A stretch of DNA of 64,000 bases, from NCBI RefSeq assembly GCF_003660165.1, contig NZ_CP032829.1, forward strand, positions 1,687,001 through 1,751,000. The letters are read 5' to 3'. Positions within the stretch are counted from its first letter, which is position 1. The number at the start of each line of letters is the position of its first letter. Source of the DNA: Sphingomonas paeninsulae (lineage in GTDB: Bacteria; Pseudomonadota; Alphaproteobacteria; Sphingomonadales; Sphingomonadaceae). This document shows, piece by piece, positions 9,044 to 19,678 of the stretch. The position numbers were made by a program, and so were the translations under genes. The notes beneath the pieces were generated by a model. It saw nothing but the letters and a program-made list of their open reading frames with translations, was not told the origin of the DNA and made no database searches.

Positions 9044-10069
9044 CTATTCGGCGGGGACTCGCATCGGTTCGACACCTTCCATCGGTTTTAGCCCGAGCTT
9101 TGCAAACAGGGCGTTATCCGCGCCGCCGCCTGCGTTGCCAGTCGTGAGCAGTTTGTCGCCGGTGAAGATGCTGTTCGCGCCTGCCATGAAGGCGAGTGCC
9201 TGTGTCGCATCGCTCATGCTTTCGCGGCCTGCGGACAGGCGGACCATGCTGAGTGGCATTGTGATGCGGGCGACCGCGATGGTGCGGACGAATTCGATGT
9301 CGTCCAGTTTTGCCATCGGCGTATCGGCAAGCATATCGCCCAGCACCGTGCCGCGCACCGGCACTAGCGCGTTTACGGGCACGCTTTCGGGATGTTTCGG
9401 CAGGGTGGCGAGGGCGTGGACGAAGCCGACACGATCGGCGCGGGTTTCGCCCATGCCGACAATGCCGCCGCAGCAGACAGAGATGCCAGCGTCACGCACT
9501 TCGGAAAGCGTGTCGAGTCGATCCTGAAACGTGCGCGTCGTGATGACGTTGCCGTAATTCTCGGGCGACGTGTCGATGTTGTGGTTATAGTAATCGAGGC
9601 CCGCATCGCCCAGGCGCCGCGCCTGGTCGCCGGTCAACATGCCGAGTGTCATACAGGTTTCGAGGCCCATTGCGCGGACGCCTTCGACCATCTCAACGAT
9701 GGCATCCATGTCACGATCCTTGGGGTTGCGCCATGCGGCACCCATGCAGAAACGTTGCGATCCGGCTTCCTTGGCTTCGCGAGCGGAGGCGAGGACGGCA
9801 CCGACGTCCATCAGCTTTTCGGCTTTCAGACCGGAGTCGGACGATGACGATTGCGAGCAGTAACCGCAGTCTTCCGGACAGCCGCCAGTCTTGATTGACA
9901 GCAGGGTGCAAAGCTGGACTTCGCTGGCCGTGTGGTTGGTGCGGTGGACGGTCTGCGCGCGGAAGACGAGTTCGTCGAAGGGCAGGTCGAACAGGGCGGC
10001 GATTTCAGGGCGCGTCCAGTCGGTTCTGACTCCGCTCGACACCAGCGGAATTTTTACTGCAATGTTCAT
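9044..10069 (-). CDS. bioB: Biotin synthase
   Basis: This radical SAM enzyme inserts sulfur into dethiobiotin. The 341-residue product has the CxxxCxxC cluster motif in [13 protein letters not shown], the conserved [11 protein letters not shown] and the second-cluster region with RLSAGRE. ATG 10069 is chosen because it overlaps the preceding stop as ATGA and matches the family N terminus; an upstream in-frame extension to 10363 lies wholly inside the LprI-like gene. It sits between that gene and pccA, so the cofactor enzyme is made with the biotin-dependent carboxylase. Confidence 0.95.
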   Translation of the reverse strand: MNIAVKIPLVSSGVRTDWTRPEIAALFDLPFDELVFRAQTVHRTNHTASEVQLCTLLSIKTGGCPEDCGYCSQSSSSDSGLKAEKLMDVGAVLASAREAKEAGSQRFCMGAAWRNPKDRDMDAIVEMVEGVRAMGLETCMTLGMLTGDQARRLGDAGLDYYNHNIDTSPENYGNVITTRTFQDRLDTLSEVRDAGISVCCGGIVGMGETRADRVGFVHALATLPKHPESVPVNALVPVRGTVLGDMLADTPMAKLDDIEFVRTIAVARITMPLSMVRLSAGRESMSDATQALAFMAGANSIFTGDKLLTTGNAGGGADNALFAKLGLKPMEGVEPMRVPAE

Positions 10070-10434
10070 TTGGATTCCACCAGTTTGGCTAATTGTTTCG
10101 TCCGCATGTCGGTCATGCGCGCCCGGCAACTGGCAATGATCATCGGTTGCATTGACCCGCCGGAGTATTCCAGCCCTTCGACCACGCATTGTTTGTCGCG
10201 GAATTGCAGCCATGCGCGCTGAGCTGCGAGCAGGGTAGGCGCGTAACCGGGGCCACCGCCGCGCGTTTTGTCGGACCCATCGCGCTTTTTCATAACGCCG
10301 TACGTCACTGACCACTGACGGTTGATATTCACATCGGCGCGGGCCGCGTCGTTGCCCGCGCACATGGTCATCTCAAGCTGTGTTGTCGCATCGGCGCAAG
10401 TTGCTGCGGCGGCCATGATGAGAAGCGCAATCAT
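10066..10434 (-). CDS. Small secreted LprI-like protein
   Basis: The 122-residue product has a short hydrophobic leader ([16 protein letters not shown]) and a helical domain typical of the LprI N-terminal family (formerly DUF1311): [10 protein letters not shown] near the start, [16 protein letters not shown] and paired Cys residues. Some family members inhibit lysozyme; the role here is unknown. It overlaps the mutase stop by 4 bases upstream and the bioB start by 4 bases downstream, so it is translationally coupled within the propionate operon although it has no metabolic link to it. Confidence 0.75.
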   Translation of the reverse strand: MIALLIMAAAATCADATTQLEMTMCAGNDAARADVNINRQWSVTYGVMKKRDGSDKTRGGGPGYAPTLLAAQRAWLQFRDKQCVVEGLEYSGGSMQPMIIASCRARMTDMRTKQLAKLVESK

Positions 10435-12581
10435 TCTGCGGCGATGCTTTCTTCTTGTGGTGGCATATTGTGGCCGAGCAGGCGCAGCACATCGGCTGCT
10501 GCTTCGACTACGTTGGTTCCAGGACCGTATATCCCCGCAACACCTGCATTGCGGAGGAAATCATAATCCTGTGGGGGGATGACGCCGCCGGCGATAACCT
10601 TGATATCGTTGCGGCCGTGTTCGCGAAGCTGGCGGATCAGTTCGGGAATCAGCGATTTGTGCCCTGCGGCAAGGCTCGACGCGCCGACGATGTCCACGCC
10701 GTTTTCGATCGCGACGACCACGGTTTCTTCAGGGGTCTGGAACAGCGGACCGGAGACGATTTCGAATCCCATGTCGCCGAACGCAGAAGCGATGATGTTG
10801 GCACCGCGATCATGGCCGTCCTGACCCATTTTGGCGATCATGATCTTTGGCTTGCGGCCCATGCGGCGTTCGACGGCCAACACGCCACTTAGTACCTGAT
10901 TCCAGCGCGGATCGCCTTCATAGGGCGCGCCATAGACGCCTTTTACAGGCGTTGGTGTCGTGCCGTAGCGGCCGAAGCTCTCCTCCATCGCCGCCGATAT
11001 TTCGCCGAGGGTGGCGCGGGCACGGGCAGCTTTTACGGCCAGGCCGAGCAGGTTGTTTTCGATGCTGGACGGCTGGGCTGCACCTTCACGCAAGGCGGTC
11101 AGTGCAGCTTCGCAGGCGGCGGCATCGCGACCGGCCTTCACGCGCTTGATCCGGGCGATCTGGCCTTCGCGGACCATGTCGTTGTCGATGTCGAGCGTGT
11201 CGAGATGGTCTTCGGTTTCGAGCCGGTATTTGTTGACGCCGACGATGACGTCCTCGGCGCGATCGACGCGGGCCTGACGTGCGGCGGCGGCTTCCTCGAT
11301 CATGGATTTGGGCCAACCGGCAGCTACGGCCTTTGCCATGCCGCCGTCAGCTTCGACCTTTTCGATGATCGCCCATGCCTTGTCGACCAGTTCGGCGGTT
11401 AGGGCTTCGACGTAGTAAGAGCCGCCGAGGGGATCGACGACTTTGGTCATCCCCGTTTCTTCCTGAATCACGATCTGCGTGTTGCGCGCAATACGGGCGG
11501 AGAAATCGGTGGGCAGCGCGATGGCTTCGTCGAGCGCGTTGGTGTGCAGCGACTGGGTGCCGCCCAGCATCGCGGCCATCGCCTCGATCGTGGTGCGCAT
11601 GACGTTGTTATATGGATCTTGCTCGGTCAGCGAGACGCCGCTGGTCTGGCAATGCGTCCGCAGCATTTTCGAGCGTTCGTCCTTTGCGCCCATGTTCGTC
11701 ATCACGCGATGCCACAACACGCGGGCGGCGCGCAGCTTGGCGATCTCCATGAAGAAGTTCATGCCGATGGCGAAAAAGAAGCTGAGGCGACCGGCGAACT
11801 TGTCGATGTCGAGGCCGGATGCGACGCCGTAGCGGACGTATTCGGCACCGTCGGCGATGGTGAAGGCGAGCTCCTGAACCTGCGTCGCGCCGGCTTCCTG
11901 CATGTGATAGCCGGAAATCGAGATGCTGTTGAACTTTGGCATATGGCGCGAGGTGTAGCCGAAGATGTCGGAGATGATCCGCATCGACGGTTCGGGTGGG
12001 TAGATATAGGTGTTGCGGACCATGAACTCCTTCAGAATGTCGTTCTGAATGGTGCCGTCGAGCAATTCCTGGGGGACGCCCTGTTCTTCGCCCGCGACGA
12101 TGAAAAAGGCGAGGATCGGAATGACCGCGCCGTTCATCGTCATGCTGACTGACATCTTGTCGAGTGGGATACCGTCGAACAGAATTTTCATGTCGTCGAT
12201 GGTGTCGATGGCGACGCCCGCTTTGCCGACATCGCCGGTGACGCGCGGATGGTCGCTGTCGTAACCGCGATGGGTGGCGAGATCGAAGGCGACCGAGAGG
12301 CCCTTCTGGCCCGCTTTCAAATTGCGGTGATAAAATGCGTTTGAGGCTTCGGCGGTCGAGAAGCCTGCGTACTGGCGGATCGTCCACGGGCGACCGGCGT
12401 ACATCGACGCACGAACGCCGCGCGTGAACGGTGCGAAGCCGGGGAGGCCGGGATCGATGCCGGCCACGTCGTCCGCTGTGTAGAGCGGTTTGACGTCGAT
12501 ACCTTCAGCGGTGTGCCAAGTGAGGTCTTTGCCCTTAACCTCTTTGGCAGCGGCGGCGGCCCACTCGTCAGTGGTTGCCAT
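10431..12581 (-). CDS. scpA: Methylmalonyl-CoA mutase, large subunit (adenosylcobalamin-dependent)
   Basis: It isomerises methylmalonyl-CoA to succinyl-CoA. At 716 residues it is full length. The N-terminal substrate barrel includes [24 protein letters not shown] and the C-terminal cobalamin-binding domain has the DGHDRG motif with the axial His, followed by [13 protein letters not shown] single polypeptide carries both parts, as in ScpA/MutB. It overlaps the epimerase gene upstream by 14 bp and the LprI-like gene downstream by 4 bp. No small subunit or MeaB chaperone lies in the window. Confidence 0.95.
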   Translation of the reverse strand: MATTDEWAAAAAKEVKGKDLTWHTAEGIDVKPLYTADDVAGIDPGLPGFAPFTRGVRASMYAGRPWTIRQYAGFSTAEASNAFYHRNLKAGQKGLSVAFDLATHRGYDSDHPRVTGDVGKAGVAIDTIDDMKILFDGIPLDKMSVSMTMNGAVIPILAFFIVAGEEQGVPQELLDGTIQNDILKEFMVRNTYIYPPEPSMRIISDIFGYTSRHMPKFNSISISGYHMQEAGATQVQELAFTIADGAEYVRYGVASGLDIDKFAGRLSFFFAIGMNFFMEIAKLRAARVLWHRVMTNMGAKDERSKMLRTHCQTSGVSLTEQDPYNNVMRTTIEAMAAMLGGTQSLHTNALDEAIALPTDFSARIARNTQIVIQEETGMTKVVDPLGGSYYVEALTAELVDKAWAIIEKVEADGGMAKAVAAGWPKSMIEEAAAARQARVDRAEDVIVGVNKYRLETEDHLDTLDIDNDMVREGQIARIKRVKAGRDAAACEAALTALREGAAQPSSIENNLLGLAVKAARARATLGEISAAMEESFGRYGTTPTPVKGVYGAPYEGDPRWNQVLSGVLAVERRMGRKPKIMIAKMGQDGHDRGANIIASAFGDMGFEIVSGPLFQTPEETVVVAIENGVDIVGASSLAAGHKSLIPELIRQLREHGRNDIKVIAGGVIPPQDYDFLRNAGVAGIYGPGTNVVEAAADVLRLLGHNMPPQEESIAAE

Positions 12582-12987
12582 TTGGAGTCTCCATGATTTC
12601 GGTCAGCATCCCGCCCATGTCTTTTGGGTGGACGAAGAAGATGAGGGTGCCGTGCGCGCCGATGCGGGGTTCGCCGAGGACGCGTTTGCCGAGTGCGATG
12701 AACTCATCGCGGGCGGCGTGGATGTCGGGCACTTCGAAGCAGATGTGATGCTGTCCGCCGAGTGGGTTTTTCGCGAGGAAACCGTGGATCGGCGAATCTG
12801 CACCCAGTGGTTCGATCAATTCGATCTGCGCGTTGGGGGTATCAACGAAGCAGACCTTCACGCCCTGCGCGGGCAGGTCGAAAGGTTCATGGATCTTGGT
12901 CGCACCCATCACGTCGCGCCAATGGGCGACGCTGGCTTCGATGGAGGGCGTTGCGACGCCGACGTGGTTGAGGCGGCCTAGTTTCAT
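12568..12987 (-). CDS. mce: Methylmalonyl-CoA epimerase
   Basis: The 139-residue glyoxalase-fold enzyme interconverts the S and R epimers of methylmalonyl-CoA, linking the carboxylase to the mutase. The N terminus [20 protein letters not shown] supplies a metal-binding His, and [16 protein letters not shown] and [17 protein letters not shown] complete the vicinal oxygen chelate pattern. It sits 9 bp after pccB and overlaps the mutase start. Order and function make the assignment firm. Confidence 0.93.
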   Translation of the reverse strand: MKLGRLNHVGVATPSIEASVAHWRDVMGATKIHEPFDLPAQGVKVCFVDTPNAQIELIEPLGADSPIHGFLAKNPLGGQHHICFEVPDIHAARDEFIALGKRVLGEPRIGAHGTLIFFVHPKDMGGMLTEIMETPNGNH

Positions 12988-12996
12988 GTTCGAGCC

Positions 12997-14523
12997 TTAA
13001 AGCGGGATGTTGTCATGCTTTTTCCACGGATTTTCCAGAACCTTGTTCCGGAGCTTCCGTAGTCCCGTCGCGATGCGCTTGCGGGTGGCGTGGGGCATGA
13101 TGACCTCGTCGATGAAACCCTTGCTTGCGGCGACGAAGGGGTTGGCGAAGCGGGCTTCGTATTCCTTGGTGCGTTCGGCAATTTCTTCTGCGGTCTTGCC
13201 ACGGAAGATGATTTCTACGGCACCCTTTGCACCCATCACTGCGATTTCGGCTGTCGGCCATGCGTAGTTGAGGTCACCGCGCAGATGCTTGGAGGCCATC
13301 ACGTCATACGCGCCGCCATAGGCTTTGCGCGTGATGACCGTGATTTTTGGTACGGTCGCTTCGGCATAGGCGAACAACAGTTTCGCGCCGTGTTTGATGA
13401 TGCCGCTGTGTTCCTGTCCGACGCCGGGCAAGAAGCCGGGGACATCGACGAAGGTGATGATCGGAATGTCGAACGCATCGCAGAAACGCACGAAACGCGC
13501 GGCTTTCTTTGACGAATTGATGTCGAGGCAACCGGCAAGGACCATCGGCTGATTGGCGACCACGCCGACCGTGCGGCCCTCTATCCGACCGAAACCGATC
13601 AGGATGTTGCCTGCGTGTGCTGGCTGGATTTCAAAGAAATCGCCCTCATCCAGCGTCTTCCGAATGATCTCGTGCATATCATAGGGCTGGTTGGCGTTGG
13701 CGGGGATCAGCGTGTCGAGGCTATCTTCGATACGGTCCCATTCGTCCGCCGTGGGGCGCTCTGGGACAGGCGAACGGTTCGATTCGGGCAGGAAGTCGAT
13801 CAGGTCGCGCGCGGCCAACAACGTCTCGATGTCGTTTTCGAATGCATTGTCCGCGACGCCCGATTTGGTCGTGTGCGTGAGCGCGCCACCGAGCGCTTCC
13901 TGCGTTACGATTTCGTTGGTTACGGTCTTTACGACTTCCGGCCCGGTCACAAACATATAGCTCGTATCCTTCACCATGAAGATGAAGTCGGTCATGGCGG
14001 GCGAGTAAACCGCGCCACCTGCGCATGGACCCATGATGAGGCTGAGCTGTGGGATGACGCCCGATGCCAGCACGTTGCGCTGGAACACTTCGGCATATCC
14101 GCCGAGCGATGCTACGCCCTCTTGAATACGCGCGCCGCCGCTGTCGTTGATGCCGATGACAGGCGCGCCGACCTTCATCGCAGAGTCCATCACCTTGCAG
14201 ATTTTCTGCGCGTGACGTTCGGACAGCGACCCGCCGAAGACGGTGAAATCCTGGCTGAATACAAATACGAGGCGGCCGTTGATCGTGCCGGAGCCCGTGA
14301 CGACGCCATCGCCAGGGATGATCGTTTCGTGCATTCCGAAGTCGACGCAATTGTGCTCGACATACATATCGAGCTCTTCAAATGAGCCTTCGTCGAGCAG
14401 CACGTCGAGGCGTTCACGCGCGGTTAGGCGTCCCTTGGAATGCTGCGCGTCGATGCGCTTTTGACCGCCGCCCAAGCGCGCAACCGCGCGACGTTGTTCC
14501 AGATCTTCGATGATCGACTGCAT
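12997..14523 (-). CDS. pccB: Propionyl-CoA carboxylase beta subunit (carboxyltransferase)
   Basis: This 508-residue carboxyltransferase moves the carboxyl group from biotin to propionyl-CoA. It has two crotonase-like halves. Visible motifs include [46 protein letters not shown] and, in the second half, [24 protein letters not shown] with [19 protein letters not shown]. It is the first gene of a leftward operon (pccB-mce-scpA-LprI-like-bioB-pccA). A perfect palindrome lies about 60 bp upstream of its start. Confidence 0.95.
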   Translation of the reverse strand: MQSIIEDLEQRRAVARLGGGQKRIDAQHSKGRLTARERLDVLLDEGSFEELDMYVEHNCVDFGMHETIIPGDGVVTGSGTINGRLVFVFSQDFTVFGGSLSERHAQKICKVMDSAMKVGAPVIGINDSGGARIQEGVASLGGYAEVFQRNVLASGVIPQLSLIMGPCAGGAVYSPAMTDFIFMVKDTSYMFVTGPEVVKTVTNEIVTQEALGGALTHTTKSGVADNAFENDIETLLAARDLIDFLPESNRSPVPERPTADEWDRIEDSLDTLIPANANQPYDMHEIIRKTLDEGDFFEIQPAHAGNILIGFGRIEGRTVGVVANQPMVLAGCLDINSSKKAARFVRFCDAFDIPIITFVDVPGFLPGVGQEHSGIIKHGAKLLFAYAEATVPKITVITRKAYGGAYDVMASKHLRGDLNYAWPTAEIAVMGAKGAVEIIFRGKTAEEIAERTKEYEARFANPFVAASKGFIDEVIMPHATRKRIATGLRKLRNKVLENPWKKHDNIPL

Positions 14524-14879
14524 GGATGCCCTTCACGGAAAAATACGGACTCACCATTCCGCAAATCCTCGGCCTGCACAAATGTGAATTTGCAAATTCA
14601 ATAGAACAGCCAATTCGGACAGAAACGTTTTTTCGATTCTAGCCTATATTTTAGAGGGGTTTGGGAGCGAGATGGGATGGGTGAGCGATGATGCTTCCAC
14701 ATCAGTAATTTGGAATTTTAGGGAGGTTGTGGCGCACATCCCGTTTCTGTCGCCATTATTAACGCCTCATTCGCTCCCGGTTCAGCGTGGGTCGCCCATT
14801 ATGAAACCAGTCGGCATGGTGAGTCGTTTATCATGATGCTGCGTGTTCCTCTCGGGGTCGACGCATTAGGAGATATGAA
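14524..14879. other. Intergenic region between pccB and the Gly/Tyr-rich protein gene
   Basis: This 356-base gap separates two divergent genes and is visibly more AT-rich than its surroundings. It holds the palindrome at 14586-14599, an AT-rich stretch near 14640-14660 that could hold promoter elements, and an AGGAGA ribosome site just before the ATG at 14880. I see no supported small ORF, RNA gene or terminator in it. Confidence 0.5.
14586..14599. promoter_or_regulatory. Perfect palindrome GAATTTGCAAATTC upstream of the propionate operon
   Basis: This 14-base perfect palindrome is centred about 70 bp before the pccB start. Its core TTTGCAAA (14589-14596) matches, as I recall it, the motif bound by ScfR-type short-chain acyl-CoA regulators such as PccR, which controls propionyl-CoA assimilation in Rhodobacter. 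A second full copy at 4-base spacing, described for PccR, is not present. No regulator gene is seen in the window. Operator function is an inference. Confidence 0.5.
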
Positions 14880-15263
14880 ATGGGAATGTTGAACAAAGTC
14901 GTGCTTGGCCTGGCGTTGGGTGCCAGTGCTTTAGGCACCGCCGCTCCAGCCGAAGCACAGCGTTACGGTGGTGGTTATCGTGGCGGATATCATGGAGGCT
15001 ATCACGGGTACCGCGGCAATGGCGCGGGGCTCGCGGTTGGTGCCGGGATATTGGGTCTTGCCGTTGGTGCGGCGATCGCATCGGACAATCGCGGCCGCTA
15101 TTATGATCGCGGCTATTATCCGGGCGGTTATTATGAAGGCCCGGTTTATCGCGACAGCTATTATTACGACGGCCCGCGTTATCGCAACTATCGTAACTGC
15201 TGGAGCGAGCGGGTCTGGGACGGCTATCGTGGCGGTTGGGCCCGCGTTCAGCGCTGTCGCTAA
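14880..15263 (+). CDS. Gly/Tyr-rich secreted protein with a glycine-zipper segment
   Basis: The 127-residue product follows AGGAGA. It has a signal peptide (MGMLNKVVLGLALGASALG to AEA), a GGYRGGYHGGYHGYRG repeat region, one hydrophobic glycine-zipper-like segment (GAGLAVGAGILGLAVGAAIA) and a Tyr/Arg-rich tail with CWSERVWDGYRGGWARVQRC, whose two Cys may pair. Similar small envelope proteins are common in sphingomonads; their role is not established. It converges on the thioesterase gene 16 bp away. Confidence 0.75.
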   Translation: MGMLNKVVLGLALGASALGTAAPAEAQRYGGGYRGGYHGGYHGYRGNGAGLAVGAGILGLAVGAAIASDNRGRYYDRGYYPGGYYEGPVYRDSYYYDGPRYRNYRNCWSERVWDGYRGGWARVQRCR

Positions 15264-15279
15264 AGTTCGTCTCACGTAA

Positions 15280-15680
15280 CTAACGAACGATAAGAAATTT
15301 GAGGTCAGCCCGAACGATTGGACTGGCCTCTTCTTCTTGCCAGCCCCACGCTTCGACCACGGCAAGTCGGCGACCGAGCCTGATGATCTTTGCGGCCGCA
15401 TAGGTTTCGATGGTCTTGCCGCCGCGCAGGAAGTCGACCGTGATCGTGATCGGTTTGAATATGGGGGAGCCTCGAGTCCCAGCGCATCGCGGAGCATGAA
15501 CCAGGCCGCGTTTTCAACCAGTCCGCTAATCGCACCGCCATGCAGGAAACCGGGCCTGCCGATCAGGTGATCGCCGAACGGCATTGCAAGAATCTCGCGA
15601 TCGCTTTCGCGAACTCGCCGGATGCCCAGAGCATCGGCATAGGGCGATCCGGTGCTGGCGGGATTGAGGTTATTCGACAT
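15280..15680 (-). CDS. PaaI-type hotdog thioesterase (frameshifted)
   Basis: ATG 15680 (MSNNLNPASTG) overlaps the stop of the upstream thioesterase by 11 bases. The hotdog fold is marked by GRPGFLHGGAISGLVENAAW, which contains the HGG motif with the catalytic Asn/Asp region. The frame breaks near 15452-15456; one extra base restores PITITVDFLRGGKTIETYAAA and continues to TAG at 15280-15282, about 133 residues. The family hydrolyses acyl-CoA or aryl-CoA thioesters. The substrate is unknown. Confidence 0.78.
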
Positions 15681-16098
15681 CGGTAAACATGAATGTGCCA
15701 GCGACATGGGCGAGTGGGTCGGAGGGATCTCCATCATGCGCTTCGCCGCGGGCAAACCCGATACTTTTGGTCAGCCGATAGCATTGGCCGCGCCCGACCA
15801 CGGTTTTTCCAGGTGTTGCAGGCCGCAGATAATCGACACGCATATCGAGCGTCGCTTGCGGACGAAATCGTCCTGATTTCAACCAGATCGCCATACTTGT
15901 CGCCATGTCCATCAGGGTGAAAATCGGCCCGGATGCGAGTATTCCAGTGAGTGGGTCGCTGACGAGATCTTCGCGATATGGAAGCAAAAGTTCGACCCAA
16001 TCATCGCCATGCGCATGATATTGCGTGCCGATCAGCGCGTTGTGGCCGTGGTTGATCAATATCGACGCGAATTGAACGGGATCGAACTTATCTGTCAT
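15670..16098 (-). CDS. PaaI-type hotdog thioesterase
   Basis: The 142-residue hotdog-fold protein has GILASGPIFTLMDMATSMAIW at the active-site helix and TLDMRVDYLRPATPGKTVVGRGQCYRLTKSIGFARGEA, the typical strand pattern of PaaI/YbgC-like acyl-CoA thioesterases. The usual HGG is replaced by SGP, so activity or specificity may differ from its downstream partner. The two genes overlap, and the products may form a heteromer, which is an inference. Confidence 0.85.
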   Translation of the reverse strand: MTDKFDPVQFASILINHGHNALIGTQYHAHGDDWVELLLPYREDLVSDPLTGILASGPIFTLMDMATSMAIWLKSGRFRPQATLDMRVDYLRPATPGKTVVGRGQCYRLTKSIGFARGEAHDGDPSDPLAHVAGTFMFTDVE

Positions 16099-16222
16099 CG
16101 ATAATATGTTACCTCTAAGTTGACGTTCGCGTAAACCCCACGGTCGGGCGTGAACGAGTATTAAGGGAGCGCTCTGGCGACAAACCCGTTGATTACTCCG
16201 ACCCTGAACCCCGCTGACGCGA

Positions 16223-16741
16223 TCACGAACACTTACCGATGCGTTCGGCTTTGTGTGAGGCAGTGAAGGTCGCGCGATGCGTTTCGCCCTGTTTGGTTTT
16301 CATGGTGATGACGAAATCGGCGGTGACATCGATCGATCTTTGTCCATAAGTCCCGTCGAGCTTTACCCAAGCGTCTTTCTGTTCCGGGCCGCCCATCATC
16401 TGCGCGACGCCCGAGCAATTGCCTTCTCCATGAATGACGCCGTTTTCACTTGATGCGCCTGTCATTTCGCATTTGTTCTGGCGAAGGTTGAAATATCTCA
16501 TCACCTCAGCGCCTGTGCGAATGTAAGGCGTGGTGCATTCGCTCGAGCTTTTGTCGGCCGGCAGGCTTTTGCGCAGTTCGTCTATCGATGCACCATCAAC
16601 CTTTGGCGTGCCGAAGGTGGTTGAAATCTGCCATTGTCCCCGCTCGAGCGGAACGCCGGTAGGGCCGCAGCCGGCAAGAACGAGTGCTGCTCCGGTAACT
16701 ACCAACCCACAAAACCTCACCCGATTTCCCCCGTTAGCCAA
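16223..16741 (-). CDS. DUF3617 family lipoprotein
   Basis: The 172-residue protein begins with a lipoprotein signal ending in VLAGC (lipobox), then the DUF3617 pattern: ERGQWQISTTFGTPKVDGA, a pair of Cys at SSECTTPYI and NKCEM, and a C-terminal TFTASHKAERIGKC. Family members are small envelope proteins common in sphingomonads with no known biochemical role. A second DUF3617 gene lies just upstream on the same strand, 75 bp away, suggesting a tandem duplication followed by divergence. Confidence 0.85.
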   Translation of the reverse strand: MANGGNRVRFCGLVVTGAALVLAGCGPTGVPLERGQWQISTTFGTPKVDGASIDELRKSLPADKSSSECTTPYIRTGAEVMRYFNLRQNKCEMTGASSENGVIHGEGNCSGVAQMMGGPEQKDAWVKLDGTYGQRSIDVTADFVITMKTKQGETHRATFTASHKAERIGKCS

Positions 16742-16816
16742 GCCGAAGTTCAGCTCATTCGGGCGTTAATCGCCGTAAAAGGTAAAATTCCGGCAAAGTC
16801 TGTGAACGGCAACGGC

Positions 16817-17353
16817 TCAAGCCTTGCAAACCCCAGTCCGCGCGCCCTTTGTGTGTGCCTTCATCGACATGCCGCCGCCGGGCATTTGTGGGTTCGAAGT
16901 GACCATGTTCATCGTCATGTCATAGGCGGTCGAGGAATAGGTGCCGTTCATCGTCATCTTCATGGTGCCACCCTGTGGCGTGCAGGTCATCGTGGCGTCG
17001 ATGCGGCCATTTCCCATCTGGAAATTGTCGTATTTGCATTGACCATTCGCCTTGCCCGCGAACATTTCGGACGATGGTTTTTCGGCTTCGGCGGGGGTCA
17101 CGCAATGAGTGAAATCGGTGGCCTTATTGGTTTTCATCGAATTCGTGATCTGTTCGGCCATCCGCTTGTCCTTGAGGCCGGGCATTTCGACCGCAAGGAT
17201 CTGGGTATTGGAGGTCCACAGGCCGGGTTCGATTTTCAGCGCGGTCTTTGCCTTGGCGGCGACTTCTTCGACCGAGGCATTCTTGGCGCTGACCTCTGGA
17301 CCTTTGTTACAGGCGAGCAAAAGCAGCGGTGTCAGGACGATGAGGTATTTCAT
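16817..17353 (-). CDS. DUF3617 family lipoprotein (second copy)
   Basis: The 178-residue protein has a short leader with lipobox LLLAC followed by NKGPEVSAKNASVEEVAAK and the DUF3617 core: KIEPGLWTSNTQILAVEMPG, FTHCVTP, GQCKYDNFQMGNGRIDATMTC and a Met-rich MKMTMNGTYSSTAYDMTMNM stretch. It is only loosely similar to the downstream copy. Predicted location is the inner or outer membrane face. It is divergent from uvrB. Confidence 0.87.
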   Translation of the reverse strand: MKYLIVLTPLLLLACNKGPEVSAKNASVEEVAAKAKTALKIEPGLWTSNTQILAVEMPGLKDKRMAEQITNSMKTNKATDFTHCVTPAEAEKPSSEMFAGKANGQCKYDNFQMGNGRIDATMTCTPQGGTMKMTMNGTYSSTAYDMTMNMVTSNPQMPGGGMSMKAHTKGARTGVCKA

Positions 17354-17417
17354 GGCAATATTCTCCCAATATCTGTGACGTTGCGCCCGTCTTTGCGAGG
17401 CACCATATCCAGAACTT

Positions 17418-19613
17418 ATGGCAATTCAAATCCGCACCTCGCTCGCTGAGCCTGAAACCAACGAGAGCTTTGTCCCGCATCGCCCGACGCGACCGGAGAA
17501 GACCGAGGGGAGCAAGCCGTTCAAGGTCGTTTCCGATTATGAAGCGGCGGGAGATCAGCCGACGGCGATCAAGGAGCTTGTAGCGACGGCGCTGGACGGC
17601 GAGCGTAATCAGGTTCTGCTGGGCGTGACGGGGTCGGGCAAGACCTTCACAATGGCGCGGGTGATCGAGGAGTTGCAGCGGCCTGCGCTGATCCTTGCGC
17701 CGAACAAGATATTGGCGGCGCAGTTGTACGGGGAAATGAAGAGCTTTTTCCCCGATAATGCGGTCGAATATTTCGTCAGTTACTATGATTATTACCAGCC
17801 CGAAGCCTATGTCGCGCGGTCGGATACCTACATCGAGAAGGAAAGTTCGACCAACGAGTCGATCGATCGGATGCGCCATTCGGCGACGCGTTCGCTGCTG
17901 GAACGCGACGATGTGATTATCGTGGCTTCGGTGTCGTGCCTTTACGGTATCGGGTCGGTCGAGACTTATTCGGCGATGATCTTCGATCTGAAAAAAGGTG
18001 CGGGTGCCGATTTGTCGGAGATCGTGCGCAAGCTCGTCGCGCTTCAGTATAAACGCAACGATGCGGCGTTTCAGCGCGGAAATTTCCGGGTGCGGGGCGA
18101 CAATCTGGAGATTTTCCCGTCGCATTATGAAGACAGCGCGTGGCGGATCAGTTTCTTCGGTGACGAGATCGAGGGGATTGTCGAGTTCGATCCGCTGACG
18201 GGGAAGAAATCGGCGACGCTGGATTCGGTGCGGATTTACGCGAACAGCCACTACGTCACGCCCGGCCCGACGATGAAACAGGCGATGGACGCGATCAAGC
18301 ATGAACTGAGCGAGCGGTTGAAAGAGTTGGTGCTGGAGGGCAAGTTGCTGGAGGCGCAGCGTCTGGAGCAACGGACGAATTTCGATCTGGAGATGATTGG
18401 GGCGACGGGCAGTTGTGCGGGCATCGAGAATTATTCGCGGTTCCTGACCGGACGCTTGCCGGGTGAACCGCCACCGACCCTGTTCGAATATCTGCCCGAA
18501 AATGCGCTGCTGTTCGTGGATGAGAGTCATGTCACCATCGGGCAGGTCAACGGTATGTCACGGGGCGATCACCGGCGGAAACTGACGCTGGCGGAATATG
18601 GGTTTCGCCTGCCGTCGGCCATCGACAACCGACCGCTGCGTTTCAACGAATGGGATGCGATGCGCCCGCAGACGGTGTGCGTTTCGGCGACGCCGGGGCC
18701 GTGGGAGATGGAGCAGACCGGCGGCGTTTTTGCCGAACAGGTCATTCGTCCGACTGGGTTGATCGACCCGCCGGTGGAGATCAAGCCCGTCGAGGATCAG
18801 GTCGACGACGTGATCAACGAAATCCGCAAGGTAACAGCGCAGGGGTATCGAACTTTGGTCACGACGCTGACCAAGCGGATGGCCGAGGATTTGACCGAGT
18901 ATCTGCACGAGGCGGGAATCAAGGTCCGTTATATGCATAGCGATGTCGAGACGCTGGAACGTATCGAGTTGATCCGCGATCTGCGGCTGGGTGTTTATGA
19001 CGTGCTGATCGGGATCAACCTGTTGCGCGAGGGACTGGATATTCCCGAATGCGGGCTAGTGGCGATATTGGACGCCGACAAGGAAGGGTTTTTGCGGTCG
19101 GAAACCTCGCTGATCCAGACCATCGGGCGCGCGGCGCGTAACGTCGACGGGCGGGTGATCCTCTATGCCGACCGGATTACCGGCAGCATGGAACGGGCGA
19201 TGCGCGAGACGGATCGGCGGCGTGAGAAGCAGATGGAATATAACGCGCTGCACGGCATCACGCCGATGACGATCAAGCGCAATATTTCGGACGTGATCGG
19301 GCATTTGTCCTCGCGCGATCAGGTGACGATCCCGATTGATGACGACCGTCCGCACATGGTTGGGCACAATTTGCGCGGCTATATCGAGGAACTTGAGGTC
19401 AAGATGCGCAAGGCCGCTGGTGATCTCGAGTTCGAGACTGCCGGGCGGATTCGCGATGAGATTCGTTCGCTGGAGGCCGAGGAGCTTGGCCTGCCCGCGC
19501 ATGAACAGTCGAAAGCGCCGATCATGGGACGGAGCAACGAGGGCAAGCCCGGCACGCGCAAGACCCGCTATGGGGCGAGCCAGAAGTTTAAGAGCGGGCG
19601 AGTGGCAAAGTAG
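17418..19613 (+). CDS. uvrB: Excinuclease ABC subunit B
   Basis: This 731-residue helicase-like subunit loads at lesions with UvrA and recruits UvrC in nucleotide excision repair. Visible features are Walker [15 protein letters not shown], the beta-hairpin region [17 protein letters not shown], the DEAD-like [11 protein letters not shown], helicase motif [11 protein letters not shown], and a C-terminal UVR motif ([26 protein letters not shown]) that contacts UvrC. The last 50 residues are a basic tail. No alphaproteobacterial GTTC-N7-GTTC LexA box is seen in the 65 bp upstream. Confidence 0.97.
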   Translation: MAIQIRTSLAEPETNESFVPHRPTRPEKTEGSKPFKVVSDYEAAGDQPTAIKELVATALDGERNQVLLGVTGSGKTFTMARVIEELQRPALILAPNKILAAQLYGEMKSFFPDNAVEYFVSYYDYYQPEAYVARSDTYIEKESSTNESIDRMRHSATRSLLERDDVIIVASVSCLYGIGSVETYSAMIFDLKKGAGADLSEIVRKLVALQYKRNDAAFQRGNFRVRGDNLEIFPSHYEDSAWRISFFGDEIEGIVEFDPLTGKKSATLDSVRIYANSHYVTPGPTMKQAMDAIKHELSERLKELVLEGKLLEAQRLEQRTNFDLEMIGATGSCAGIENYSRFLTGRLPGEPPPTLFEYLPENALLFVDESHVTIGQVNGMSRGDHRRKLTLAEYGFRLPSAIDNRPLRFNEWDAMRPQTVCVSATPGPWEMEQTGGVFAEQVIRPTGLIDPPVEIKPVEDQVDDVINEIRKVTAQGYRTLVTTLTKRMAEDLTEYLHEAGIKVRYMHSDVETLERIELIRDLRLGVYDVLIGINLLREGLDIPECGLVAILDADKEGFLRSETSLIQTIGRAARNVDGRVILYADRITGSMERAMRETDRRREKQMEYNALHGITPMTIKRNISDVIGHLSSRDQVTIPIDDDRPHMVGHNLRGYIEELEVKMRKAAGDLEFETAGRIRDEIRSLEAEELGLPAHEQSKAPIMGRSNEGKPGTRKTRYGASQKFKSGRVAK

Positions 19614-19678
19614 TCGTACTTGGAAGTGGCCATATTCAAAGGTAGCCATTCTCTAAAGTAGCCAGCCCCCCTCCGCTT

